Below, in pieces: positions 7,094 to 16,713 of a stretch of 36,427 nt of DNA. Below the pieces are notes generated by a model. It saw only the letters and a program-made list of their open reading frames with translations, was not told where the DNA came from and did not search any database. Numbering within the stretch: the first letter of the stretch is position 1; each line of letters begins with the position of its first letter. The stretch spans positions 1 to 36,427 of the forward strand of contig CAILIB010000011.1 of assembly GCA_903834195.1 (NCBI GenBank), read 5' to 3'. The stretch is from an uncultured Candidatus Berkelbacteria bacterium. Its GTDB lineage: Bacteria; Patescibacteriota; UBA1384; CAILIB01. The position numbers and the translations under genes were made by a program.

Positions 7094-8170
7094 TTAGAGG
7101 CCGAACTTTTTGAACTGATTTTCAGAGCCGTACATATCGTTTTCAATGTGACGAGCAATCTTTACCATAGTCTTTACGACGAGGTCAGGGTGGTTACCAA
7201 CCATAGTCTCTTCGGAAAGCATGAGGGCGTCGGAACGATCGTACACTGCGTTAGCAACGTCAGAAACTTCAGCGCGAGTTGGGCGAATAGCTTCAGTCAT
7301 TGAAAGCATCATCTGAGTTGCAGTGATAACTGGCTTACCTTTGTGGTGTGCAAGTTGGATGATTTCCTTTTGGATAACTGGGATTTCTTCCATTGGAAGT
7401 TCAATACCAAGGTCGCCACGGGCAATCATGATAGCGTCGCAAGCTTCAATAATTTCCCATAGGTTTTCCATTGCTTTCTTACGCTCAATCTTAGCGATAA
7501 TGCATGGGTTTTGGCCCTTATCAGCACAAATTTTGCGAACTGTATCGAGTTCTTCACGTCCAGCAATGAAAGAAACTGCGATCAAATCAACACCGGTTTC
7601 AAGAAGGAAATCGAGGTCTTTGAAGTCTTTCTCTGTAAGTGAAGAAGCAGTGAGCTCAGTGTCAGGAACGTTGATACTCTTACGTTGCTTGAGTACTCCA
7701 CCATTCAACATCTTTACAGTGATGCGGTGTCCATCAACATTTGTAATAGTGCCTTCTAGAGCGCCGTCGGCGAAGATGATTGGCTCACCTGCTTTAACAT
7801 CGTTGTGCAGATTGTCATCATTGATTGGAAGTTCACCATCTTTAATGTCGCCACCATTGGTCACGAACACATAGGTTTCACTAGCAACGAGGTCAACTTT
7901 TTCACCTGGAAGCATACCAACGCGGATGTTTTGACCCTGTAGATCTGCCTGCATCTTAACTGAGGTGCCAAGCTTTGCGTTGAGTGCTTTGAGGTTACTC
8001 AGACGTTCACGGTACTCGTCGTACTGAGCGTGGGCGAAGTTATTGCGGAGCACATCGGCGCCAGCCAGGATGAGCTTCTCCATGGTTTCAATATCGGAAC
8101 TAACTGGTCCAAGACCACAGACAATTTTTGTACGAGGTTTGCCCGTACTTTCAGGTGAGGTGAAAGGCAT
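7094..8170 (-). CDS. pyk: Pyruvate kinase lacking the C-terminal domain
   Basis: Pyruvate kinase makes pyruvate and ATP from phosphoenolpyruvate and ADP. The 358-residue chain covers the barrel and B domain but stops after LSEETMVGNHP...KIARHIE, so the C-terminal allosteric domain (about 110-120 residues) is absent. Recognisable motifs are RTKIVCGLGPVSSD (13-26), CIIAKIERKKAMENL with the catalytic lysine, IMIARGDLGIELP, the ATQMMLSM loop and RPTRAEVSDVANAV. Two usual motifs are altered: RxNFSHG reads RNNFAHA, and DxxGPKIR reads DLQGQNIRVG. It is likely active but unregulated by the classic effector site, which is inference. It faces pgi tail to tail across a shared terminator. Confidence 0.92.
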   Translation of the reverse strand: MPFTSPESTGKPRTKIVCGLGPVSSDIETMEKLILAGADVLRNNFAHAQYDEYRERLSNLKALNAKLGTSVKMQADLQGQNIRVGMLPGEKVDLVASETYVFVTNGGDIKDGELPINDDNLHNDVKAGEPIIFADGALEGTITNVDGHRITVKMLNGGVLKQRKSINVPDTELTASSLTEKDFKDLDFLLETGVDLIAVSFIAGREELDTVRKICADKGQNPCIIAKIERKKAMENLWEIIEACDAIMIARGDLGIELPMEEIPVIQKEIIQLAHHKGKPVITATQMMLSMTEAIRPTRAEVSDVANAVYDRSDALMLSEETMVGNHPDLVVKTMVKIARHIENDMYGSENQFKKFGL

Positions 8171-8214
8171 GAGTAACTGCTATTTAACGATCTTTTAATA
8201 TGAGGTGCCTCGAT

Positions 8215-8242
8215 AGCATACCATAATCTTCTCGATTGGCAA
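8215..8242 (-). promoter_or_regulatory. Promoter of pyk
   Basis: On the minus strand TTGCCA (8237-8242), a 16-nt spacer and TATGCT (8215-8220) with TGG directly before it. The leader to the ATG would be about 38 nt and contains no clear Shine-Dalgarno sequence. Confidence 0.65.
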
Positions 8243-8303
8243 AGGTTCAAAATGGGCTTGAAAATTGGGGTGGTCTAATTTGTATTGCTACAAACCCATC
8301 AAT

Positions 8304-8337
8304 AAAAAAATGGAGCAGCCGAGTATCCGGGCTGCTC
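8304..8337 (-). terminator. Terminator of the 8352-8870 gene
   Basis: Read on the minus strand, GAGCAGCC and GGCTGCTC (8330-8337 with 8313-8320) form an 8-bp stem followed by CA and seven Ts (8304-8310). It begins 14 nt after the stop of the secreted orphan gene and separates it from pyk. Confidence 0.9.
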
Positions 8338-8351
8338 TGCGAGCGATTTAG

Positions 8352-8870
8352 TTAGTAGTGAGGTTCGTCGTAGCTGGGAATTTTGGGATCCAACCCCTTT
8401 TCAAGTACTGTCGTGAGTGTTGACTCACCTTTTTCGTTGATAAAGACCTCACTATAAAGTTCAGTTTCAGTGTAAATGTCCGTCTGAGTTTTAAACAGTA
8501 TTGGACGGAAACAGTGCACGATATTTCCTTGCTTGGTCGTTCGAAATGACGACCTAAAACCAAGATTGTCGAACCTGATAGTGTACGCTGGTTCCCAGGA
8601 TTGATTGGTTCGGAGTGTATGAATCACGAACATTCTGTTTGATCCAAGCTCATCCTTTGTTTGTGTAACCGACTTCAAGACGAGTGTCTTATTGTCCGGC
8701 ATCCAGTAATCGACACCCTCTTTCATTTCCTTAGGCTTCTTGTCGATTAGTTGAATGGCTAGGTCAATAATTCCCTTCTTAAGTTTCGGTGGAACAGGAA
8801 CGTGTTGTGCAAACGCCGACGAGATGATAGCTCCGATTAAAAAAGCGGTGGCCAAAAACTTTAAATTCAC
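8352..8870 (-). CDS. Secreted protein of unknown function
   Basis: This 172-residue protein is not recognised. Residues 1-21 are a classic Sec signal peptide: a basic start (MNLKFLA), a hydrophobic core, and an SAFAQ cleavage site. The mature part is mixed alpha/beta with many charged residues and no repeat or cysteine pair (a single Cys in the middle). The start is GTG at 8870, chosen because TAGTAT ends 6 nt before it and the signal peptide begins there. It is a single-gene unit with its own promoter and terminator, placed between pyk and the divergent eno. Confidence 0.75.
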   Translation of the reverse strand: MNLKFLATAFLIGAIISSAFAQHVPVPPKLKKGIIDLAIQLIDKKPKEMKEGVDYWMPDNKTLVLKSVTQTKDELGSNRMFVIHTLRTNQSWEPAYTIRFDNLGFRSSFRTTKQGNIVHCFRPILFKTQTDIYTETELYSEVFINEKGESTLTTVLEKGLDPKIPSYDEPHY

Positions 8871-8876
8871 ACCGGC

Positions 8877-8905
8877 ATACTAACTGAAAACAGCGATTTA
8901 GTCCA
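8877..8905 (-). promoter_or_regulatory. Leaderless-type promoter of the secreted orphan
   Basis: Minus strand: TGGACT (8900-8905), 17-nt spacer, TAGTAT (8877-8882), then 6 nt to a GTG start codon. Confidence 0.55.
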
Positions 8906-8924
8906 GGTGAATATCAGATAGGCG

Positions 8925-10282
<1,358 letters not shown>

Positions 10283-10284
10283 AT

Positions 10285-11793
10285 ATGAAGAAGCAAATTG
10301 CGCTTATTGTTTTAGATGGTTGGGGTTATCGAGAAGAAACTGCTAACAATGCAGTTGCTGATGCTCGAACACCTATTTTTGATGCACTCTGGGCTAAGTG
10401 GCCGCATAGCCTATTGGAGGCGAGTGGTGAAGCTGTAGGTTTGCCTGAAGGCCAAATTGGAAATAGTGAGATTGGTCATACAACTATTGGTGCTGGTAAA
10501 GCAATTGATACAGATCTTATTCGTATTAATAAGGCTGTCAGAAACAATCAGCTTGGTGAGAATGAAGTTTTCAACGAACTGTTTGATCACGTTGCCAAAA
10601 ATAACTCGACCCTTCATGTTTTGGGTCTCTTAAGTGATGGCGGTGTGCATAGTCACAAGGATCATATGTTAGCCGTGCTACGTGTTGCAGTTGAAAAAGG
10701 AATTAATAAGATTGCTATTCACGTGTTTACTGATGGGCGTGACACTGCACCTCGTAGTGCTGGTGAGCATCTGGTTGAACTTGAGAATCTCATTTCCGAG
10801 CTTGGTACAGGGGTTATTGCAACTGTTTCCGGTCGCTACTTTGCGATGGATCGCGATAATAACTGGAATCGAACCGAGAAAGTTGAAGAAGCACTTTTCC
10901 GTGGTCATGCTGATCAAATCGAGTCACATCGGAAGCCTTCCGAAGTTGTACGTGAAGTGTATGCAAATGGCGGAGCTGATGAGCACATGGAACCGATTGT
11001 GTTTCTTGATGAAGGTGATACGTACACAATTAAAGAAAATGATGGTGTGTTCCTGGTAAATTATCGTCCTGATCGGATGCGTCAGATTAGCAAGAAGCTT
11101 GTAGAGCGAACAAAAGATTCAAATATCTTTATCGCATCAATGACTGAGTACGAACCAACGCTTCCATTCAAGATTGCCTTTCCACTAAATGCTATCGAGA
11201 CAACGCTTGCGGCAGAAGTAAGTGCTGCAGGGTTAACTCAACAGCATGTAGCTGAAACTGACAAATTCCCACATGTTACCTACTTTTTGAACGGACGTCG
11301 TGAACTTCCTCATGAAGGTGAAGAACACGTTATGTTGGAAAGTCGCAAAGATGTGAAGATCCATAGTCAGGCTCCTGAAATGCGTGCAGAAGGAATTGCT
11401 GATGAAGCCATAAAACGTATTGAAGGAGGTGTAGATTTTACATTTATCAACTTTGCAAATCCAGATATGGTAGGTCACTCTGGTGATCATGACGCAACAG
11501 TTGTTGCTGTTGAAGTTACTGATACACAGCTTGGACGTGTGGTTGATGTAATGGAAAAGCGTGGTGGGATAGTATTTGTTACTGCAGATCATGGAAATGC
11601 AGAAATAACCTTTGATACCGAAATCGGTGAGAAACATACTGCTCATACACTTAGTCGTGTACCTGCAATTTTAGTAGGTGCCGAAGGTAAACTGTTGGAC
11701 GGTAGTTTGGCGGATATTGCTCCTACAGTTTTAAATCTTTTTGATCTGCCGGTACCTAAAGCCATGCAAGGAAAGAACCTACTTCAGAAGTAG
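10285..11793 (+). CDS. gpmI: Cofactor-independent phosphoglycerate mutase
   Basis: This enzyme interconverts 3- and 2-phosphoglycerate without 2,3-bisphosphoglycerate, using two metal ions of the alkaline phosphatase superfamily. The length (502) is normal. LIVLDGWGYRE (7-17) carries the first metal-binding Asp and GNSEIGH (59-65) the phosphorylated serine S61. HVFTDGRDTAPRS and RYFAMDRDNNW are family signatures. The C-terminal metal ligands are in INFANPDMVGHSG, VTADHGNAE and KHTAHTLSRVP. It starts 2 nt downstream of eno. No hairpin terminator is visible in the 72 nt before the next gene, so read-through into the response regulator is possible. Confidence 0.98.
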   Translation: MKKQIALIVLDGWGYREETANNAVADARTPIFDALWAKWPHSLLEASGEAVGLPEGQIGNSEIGHTTIGAGKAIDTDLIRINKAVRNNQLGENEVFNELFDHVAKNNSTLHVLGLLSDGGVHSHKDHMLAVLRVAVEKGINKIAIHVFTDGRDTAPRSAGEHLVELENLISELGTGVIATVSGRYFAMDRDNNWNRTEKVEEALFRGHADQIESHRKPSEVVREVYANGGADEHMEPIVFLDEGDTYTIKENDGVFLVNYRPDRMRQISKKLVERTKDSNIFIASMTEYEPTLPFKIAFPLNAIETTLAAEVSAAGLTQQHVAETDKFPHVTYFLNGRRELPHEGEEHVMLESRKDVKIHSQAPEMRAEGIADEAIKRIEGGVDFTFINFANPDMVGHSGDHDATVVAVEVTDTQLGRVVDVMEKRGGIVFVTADHGNAEITFDTEIGEKHTAHTLSRVPAILVGAEGKLLDGSLADIAPTVLNLFDLPVPKAMQGKNLLQK

Positions 11794-11865
11794 ACAGAGT
11801 GGTCACAGGAAATACTCAGAAAATTGTGCTAGGGTTAGGTAAGAATGAAACTAAACTCCTAGAAT

Positions 11866-12534
11866 ATGAGAGTTCTTGTTATAGAAGATGAACCAAAAAT
11901 TGGTGCTGCTCTAAAGAGGGGTTTAGAGCAAGAAGGCTATGCTGTTGATCTAATCGTTGATAGTGACGCTGGACTTCGGTATTTGCTCACCGAACCATAT
12001 GACGTTGCGCTCATTGATCGAATGCTTCCAGGAAGTATGGACGGCGTAGAGATTTGTCGTGCTGCACGCAAAAAAGGAAATAGTACCCCGGTTATAATGT
12101 TGACCGCGAAGTCGGCAATACATGACCGAATAGAAGGTCTTGACGCTGGTGCCGATGATTACCTGCCTAAACCATTTGCGTTTGAGGAAGTGGTTGCTCG
12201 TATCCGAGCTGTGCTTCGACGTCCGCAGGTAGTACAGGGTGAAATTTTGACGTGTCGTGATTTAGAAATGGATCCTGCTAATCATTTGGTTCGCCGTGCA
12301 GGAAAAGAACTGACATTAAGTACAACTGAATATTCACTTCTTGAGTATTTACTTCGTCGTTCTCCTCACGTTGCCAGTAAGGATGATATTATTGCGCACG
12401 TCTGGGATTTTGATGCAGACGTGTTACCAAATACAGTCGAAGTATATATTGGCTACCTTCGCAGCAAAATTGATAAAACCTTTTCACCAGCACTCATTCA
12501 TACTGTGCGCGGTGTAGGATATTCACTTCATTAA
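11866..12534 (+). CDS. OmpR/PhoB-family response regulator
   Basis: A 222-residue two-component response regulator. The receiver domain (1-115) has the acidic pair VIEDEPK, the phosphoacceptor D51 in ALIDRMLPG, the T in MLTAKS and the lysine in YLPKPF. The C-terminal winged helix (about 125-222) has LSTTEYSLLEYLLRR and the HVWDFDADVLPNTVEVYIGYLRSKID recognition region, which fixes the OmpR class. The histidine kinase follows 6 nt later and an ABC exporter after that, so the likely targets are this operon or the exporter genes. TAAACT ends 8 nt before the ATG, suggesting a leaderless start of its own. Confidence 0.96.
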   Translation: MRVLVIEDEPKIGAALKRGLEQEGYAVDLIVDSDAGLRYLLTEPYDVALIDRMLPGSMDGVEICRAARKKGNSTPVIMLTAKSAIHDRIEGLDAGADDYLPKPFAFEEVVARIRAVLRRPQVVQGEILTCRDLEMDPANHLVRRAGKELTLSTTEYSLLEYLLRRSPHVASKDDIIAHVWDFDADVLPNTVEVYIGYLRSKIDKTFSPALIHTVRGVGYSLH

Positions 12535-12540
12535 CATCAA

Positions 12541-13548
12541 ATGTTTCGTTCAGTTTACTTAAAACTTACAATTCTCTACGTGGCTGTAATCATGGCGATC
12601 AGCCTTTTTTTCAGTATTATCTACTACCAGAGTAGTGTGCGTGATTTAAACGCTGGTTTTCAGCGTCAGTCGGACGCATTGCATCGTAGTCAAACCGGAA
12701 TGATGTTTTTTCAACAGTCAGATTTCCAAACGGTAATTACACAACAATTGGATGAAAGTCGCGACCACGTTTTTTGGGAGCTGATATACGTTAATTTTAT
12801 TATTCTCATTGGTGGTGCAGCTGCAAGTTATGCTCTTGCTCTATACTCGCTTAAACCAGTGCAAGACAGTATGGAAGAACAGGCGCGGTTTACTGCTGAT
12901 GCGTCACATGAACTTAGGACACCTCTTACAGCCATGCGAACTGAAACTGAAGTATTACTCCGAGATAAAAAAGTGAGTATTGATGAGATGCGAAGTCAGC
13001 TTGAAAGTAACCTTGAAGAAGTAGGTAAACTTGAGCGGTTATCATCAGCTCTACTTACACTTGCTCGACATGAGCATGCTGCTGAAATGGCTTTTGAGCC
13101 AGTTCCAGTTCAAGATATTTGGGAAGATGCACAGAAACGTTTAGTAGCCAAAATTACCCAGCACAAGGCAGTAATTACAGTTTCTGCGAATGAATTAAGT
13201 GTGCGTGGTCAAAAAGATATGCTCGTTGAATTGATTGTGATACTGCTCGACAATGCTCTTAAATACAGTAAACCTGAAAGTGAAATAGATTTGTCTGCAC
13301 GCCATGATGGTCATTCGGTAGTCCTTACAGTGAGGGATCATGGGTTTGGTATTCATGCCAGTGATATTCCTCATATTTTTGATCGTTTTTACCGGGTTGA
13401 TCGCGCCCGTTCTCAGTCAGTTGACGGGTACGGACTAGGACTGTCTATTGCTCATCAAATTGTTCAGCAGCACAGTGGCAAAATTGAAGTTACGAGCGAA
13501 CCAGGAAAAGGTACTTGTTTCACGATAAAGTTACCAAAAGCTGCGTAG
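12541..13548 (+). CDS. Sensor histidine kinase
   Basis: A membrane sensor kinase of 335 residues, partner of the adjacent response regulator. Two membrane helices (about 8-29 and 81-102) bracket a short extracytoplasmic loop of about 50 residues. The loop is too small for a typical ligand domain, so it may sense the membrane or a partner protein. The HisKA motif DASHELRTPLTAMRTE places the phosphorylated histidine at H123. The ATPase domain shows the N box LLDNALKYSKPE, the G1/F boxes VRDHGFGIHASDIPHIFDRFYR, split by me as DHGFGIH and IFDRFYR, and the G2 box GYGLGLSIAHQI. No HAMP domain is evident between TM2 and HisKA. Short loop plus downstream ABC genes recalls peptide or envelope stress sensors. 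Confidence 0.95.
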   Translation: MFRSVYLKLTILYVAVIMAISLFFSIIYYQSSVRDLNAGFQRQSDALHRSQTGMMFFQQSDFQTVITQQLDESRDHVFWELIYVNFIILIGGAAASYALALYSLKPVQDSMEEQARFTADASHELRTPLTAMRTETEVLLRDKKVSIDEMRSQLESNLEEVGKLERLSSALLTLARHEHAAEMAFEPVPVQDIWEDAQKRLVAKITQHKAVITVSANELSVRGQKDMLVELIVILLDNALKYSKPESEIDLSARHDGHSVVLTVRDHGFGIHASDIPHIFDRFYRVDRARSQSVDGYGLGLSIAHQIVQQHSGKIEVTSEPGKGTCFTIKLPKAA

Positions 13549-13618
13549 GTAGGCTGTCTCAGCCTGCTCTCAGATTCTACTGTTTAACTTAAAGAGTCTT
13601 ACACCTAAATAAAGCTCT

Positions 13619-14977
13619 ATGGAAGTTGTAATCCGCGGTGTGCGAAATGTCTTTCGCAACGCGACGCGATCTCTGGCGGTCGTTCTAATCCTGACGGTAG
13701 TTATCTGTTTTAGTCTGGTCATGTTGATATCGCTGCGGGCGGTAAATAATAAAGTTGATTCAGTCCAGTCTTCAATTGGAACAACGATTACAATTTCTCC
13801 TGCGGGTTCTCGTGGAACTGAAGGTGGTGGTGAGCCAATCACAACTGATGACATTGCTAAGATAAAAGCAACACCGCACGTGTCTAGTGTTATTACTTCA
13901 TTAGCTGATCGTGCAGTTACGGGAACTGATACAAACTTGGTTTCAGCAATTGATCCAGGAACACTTGGTCAACGGTTTAACCGAAATCGAAGTGGTTCAA
14001 CCAATAGTAATGCACCAGCAGCTCCTCCTGCCACTCTCAAATTACCAATTACTGTAACTGGTACATCAGACCCATCAAATATTCAGGTACAGGGAATTAG
14101 TACGGTTACTCTTACATCGGGTAAATGGTTCGATGGAGCAAGTTCTGCGAATGATGCGGTTATTGGTACTACATTGGCTACAAAGAATACATTAGTAGTT
14201 GGTTCAACCTTTACTCTTCATGATGCTACCTTCACAGTAGTTGGAATTGAAGATGCTGGTAATCAGTTTGCAAACAACGGCGTAATTATCCCAATTACAA
14301 CATTACAAAACATTACAACTCAGGCAGGTCAGGTAACGAGCGTGTATGCAGTTGCTGATAACTTAAGTAACTTGAGTGATGTGCAAACAGCGTTAACATC
14401 TTCTCTGGGAACTAAAGTAGATATTACCTCACAGATTGATCAAGCAAATCAGGCACTGCAACCACTGCAGAATATTCAGAGCATTTCGCTCTATAGTCTC
14501 ATTGGTGCCCTTGTTGCGGGAACAGTAATTATCCTCCTTACAATGGTTATGATTGTTCGCGAACGTCGTAAAGAAGTTGGGGTTCTGAAAGCAATTGGTG
14601 CTTCAAACTTCCTCATCTCAACCCAGTTTATGGTAGAGTCATTTACCATGAGTATAATCGGTGCAGTTGCAGGAACAATTGCAGGGGTGTTTCTTAGCAC
14701 TCCAGTTCTGAATGCTTTGCTCAATAACGCAAGTGCCAGCACTGCGAGTACAGCGGCTGGCCCTGGTGGATTTGGTGGTGCTGCACGTGGTTTTGCAAGT
14801 CGCTTTGGCGGTCAGGCAGCGAGTGCATTTAATATTAAAAGTATTCAGGCAAATGTAGGTTGGAACATTCTCGGATATGGGTTATTGATTGCTCTAGCGA
14901 TTGCCTTAATTGGTACGCTGTTCCCAACACTACTTATTACCCGGGTTCGGCCGGCCGATGTAATTCGAGGAGAATAA
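13619..14977 (+). CDS. MacB/FtsX-type ABC transporter permease
   Basis: A 452-residue permease with the MacB topology. There is one N-terminal membrane helix (about 20-40), a large extracytoplasmic domain (to about 288) rich in Thr/Ser, and three helices near 290-314, 335-360 and 415-442. The cytoplasmic link RERRKEVGVLKAIGAS after the second helix is the FtsX coupling segment that contacts the ATPase. A low-complexity G/A/S loop precedes the last helix. The ATPase gene follows after 1 nt. The class works as a mechanotransmitter or exporter of peptides, lipoproteins or toxic compounds, and the substrate cannot be told here. TAAATA ends 7 nt before the ATG. Confidence 0.93.
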   Translation: MEVVIRGVRNVFRNATRSLAVVLILTVVICFSLVMLISLRAVNNKVDSVQSSIGTTITISPAGSRGTEGGGEPITTDDIAKIKATPHVSSVITSLADRAVTGTDTNLVSAIDPGTLGQRFNRNRSGSTNSNAPAAPPATLKLPITVTGTSDPSNIQVQGISTVTLTSGKWFDGASSANDAVIGTTLATKNTLVVGSTFTLHDATFTVVGIEDAGNQFANNGVIIPITTLQNITTQAGQVTSVYAVADNLSNLSDVQTALTSSLGTKVDITSQIDQANQALQPLQNIQSISLYSLIGALVAGTVIILLTMVMIVRERRKEVGVLKAIGASNFLISTQFMVESFTMSIIGAVAGTIAGVFLSTPVLNALLNNASASTASTAAGPGGFGGAARGFASRFGGQAASAFNIKSIQANVGWNILGYGLLIALAIALIGTLFPTLLITRVRPADVIRGE

Positions 14978-14978
14978 C

Positions 14979-15647
14979 ATGTTAACAGTTTCAAATATCA
15001 CAAAAGAGTTTCCATCTGGTGACGGAATAGTGAAGGCAGTATCTAACTTGAGTTTTAAAGTTGAAAACGGAACCTTTGCAGCAATTGTTGGTAAAAGTGG
15101 GTCCGGAAAGAGTACCGTACTAAATATGCTCGGTACGTTAGATGCACCAACTTCAGGTGAAATTAAAGTTGATGATCAGGTAATCAATAAGTTAAGTGGA
15201 AGTAAGTTAACAAAGTATCGTCGTCAAAAGATTGGCTTTATTTTCCAAAACTACCAACTTATTCCAAACTTGACTGCTATTGAAAACGTTATGCTCCCAA
15301 TGGAGTTTAATGGACTACCAAAGAAGCAGCGCCTGGAGCGGGCTACAGAATTACTTCTTATGGTTGGTCTGACCGAAGAAAAGCACCGTCGTCGCCCAAC
15401 TCGTCTGTCCGGAGGTGAACAGCAGCGCGTTGCGATCGCACGTGCCCTTACTAATCACCCTCGTTTAATCTTGGCGGATGAACCAACAGGTAATCTGGAC
15501 TCAAAAACTGGCAAAGTCATTATCGATCTATTGCGAGATCTGGCGCGTTCACAAGATGTAACCGTAATTGCGGTGACGCATGATACTGCAATTGCGAAAC
15601 TGGCAGATGTACAGTTTACCCTGAAAGACGGTGAGCTAGAAAAATAA
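14979..15647 (+). CDS. ABC transporter ATP-binding protein, MacB/LolD type
   Basis: A 222-residue ATPase that powers the adjacent permease. It has Walker A GKSGSGKST, the Q-loop FIFQNYQLIPNLTAIENV, the signature LSGGEQQRVAIARAL, Walker B LILADEPTGNLD and the switch histidine VTHD. The Q-loop and the EPTGNLDS run are typical of the MacB/LolD/FtsE group. A GAGGAG ribosome site lies 6 nt before the ATG, inside the permease end, so it is translated as the second gene of a pair. It is followed by a strong bidirectional terminator. Confidence 0.96.
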   Translation: MLTVSNITKEFPSGDGIVKAVSNLSFKVENGTFAAIVGKSGSGKSTVLNMLGTLDAPTSGEIKVDDQVINKLSGSKLTKYRRQKIGFIFQNYQLIPNLTAIENVMLPMEFNGLPKKQRLERATELLLMVGLTEEKHRRRPTRLSGGEQQRVAIARALTNHPRLILADEPTGNLDSKTGKVIIDLLRDLARSQDVTVIAVTHDTAIAKLADVQFTLKDGELEK

Positions 15648-15684
15648 AAAAATCCCTCCTGATACTCTCGGGAGGGATTTTTTC
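15648..15684. terminator. Bidirectional terminator between the ABC operon and ppaC
   Basis: AATCCCTCC (15651-15659) pairs with GGAGGGATT (15671-15679), with A and T tracts on either side. It can end both convergent transcripts; the ppaC stop is directly beside it. Confidence 0.93.
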
Positions 15685-15685
15685 T

Positions 15686-16615
15686 TTAGCTTAGCGCAGC
15701 TTCTAGGTTTGGCACCATTTGTTTTTTGCGGGAGACAATTCCAGGGAGTAAAACAGTGTCACCTGTAACATCAGTGTTGTAGGCGCGTGCAGCAATTTCT
15801 TGTTCAAATTCATCAGGCATGATGAGTTCTGCATTTGAATTGAGAATGTCTACAACATAGAGGAATACTGCGTCAATTTCTTCTCGACTTTTCATATCGC
15901 GGGCTGCAGAAACGAGAGCCTCCTTCATTGCGATTGCATTGGCAGGCTTTGTAGTCTCAAGAACTGAAATACGGATTTTTTTACCTTTGAGGGTAAAGAT
16001 CTTACTATCAATTACGAGTAAATCGGCAGCTTCCATACCAGATAAATCTGATTTTGCAGTAAATAGTCCTTCTGCAAGATCGTCGGTATCAATTCCGCAG
16101 ATTGCCTTGAGAGTTTCAGCAGCGTTGCGATCAGTATCGGTTGTTGTTGGGCTGGTGAACTTTAGTGTGTCTGAAATAATTGAACTAAGCATAATTCCGG
16201 CAATGGCTGGAGTCGGAGTAACTGATGCTGCTTGCATAATTTCAAGCAGGATTGTGCACGTGCAGGCAACCGGGCGAATAGTAATAGAAATTGGATCAGG
16301 AGTTGAGATGCCACCAGCTAGTTTATGGTGGTCAATAATTTGAGTAATCGTTGCTTCCTCAAAACCAGGAAGAAGTTCTTCAGGATTATTAGTATCAACA
16401 ATTACAAGTGAATCACCTTCTTTAAACGATTGGCGAAGGGTAGGAGTTGGAATATTAAATCGTCCAAGTACATACGCTGTTTCTTTGTTGAGAGATCCAG
16501 ATGTAATTGCTTCTGCCTCATGTCCGGTCTCGTTCAAAAACCAAGCATGTGCAATAGCGGCACAAATTGTATCAGTGTCTGGATTAATGTGTCCAACAAC
16601 AAGGGTGGTGCTCAT
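15686..16615 (-). CDS. ppaC: Manganese-dependent inorganic pyrophosphatase (family II)
   Basis: This enzyme hydrolyses pyrophosphate to phosphate in the cytoplasm and pulls biosynthetic reactions forward. At 309 residues it has the family II size. DHH-domain metal ligands appear in order: VVGHINPDTDTICAA (6-20), VIVDTNNPEE (about 71-80) and IIDHHKLAG (about 92-100). The C-terminal DHHA2 domain ends with LPGIVSRKKQMVPNLE, the usual substrate-binding SRKKQ. An extended -10 (TGC TATCCT, 16645-16653) lies 29 nt before the ATG. No CBS regulatory domains are present. Confidence 0.95.
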   Translation of the reverse strand: MSTTLVVGHINPDTDTICAAIAHAWFLNETGHEAEAITSGSLNKETAYVLGRFNIPTPTLRQSFKEGDSLVIVDTNNPEELLPGFEEATITQIIDHHKLAGGISTPDPISITIRPVACTCTILLEIMQAASVTPTPAIAGIMLSSIISDTLKFTSPTTTDTDRNAAETLKAICGIDTDDLAEGLFTAKSDLSGMEAADLLVIDSKIFTLKGKKIRISVLETTKPANAIAMKEALVSAARDMKSREEIDAVFLYVVDILNSNAELIMPDEFEQEIAARAYNTDVTGDTVLLPGIVSRKKQMVPNLEAALS

Positions 16616-16644
16616 AGGAAAAGAGTTACTTTCAAACAGGTTTC

Positions 16645-16653
16645 AGGATAGCA
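16645..16653 (-). promoter_or_regulatory. Extended -10 of ppaC
   Basis: TGC followed by TATCCT on the minus strand, 29 nt upstream of the ppaC ATG. No convincing -35 is seen, as expected for an extended -10 promoter. Confidence 0.4.
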
Positions 16654-16713
16654 GATCTAATGACTTCATGGTACCGCTTGATATAGTTCAATACAAAATG
16701 AATGTATTAGTAC

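Noticed and set aside
7323-7874. 183-codon plus-strand ORF
   Set aside because: It is antisense to pyk, whose motifs are unmistakable; composition follows the codon pattern of the pyk frame.
11233-11646. 137-codon minus-strand ORF
   Set aside because: Shadow of gpmI; no start signals and no protein-like features.
13549-13618. Small hairpin (AGGCTG/CAGCCT) after the histidine kinase as a terminator
   Set aside because: Short stem and no T run; not counted as a terminator.
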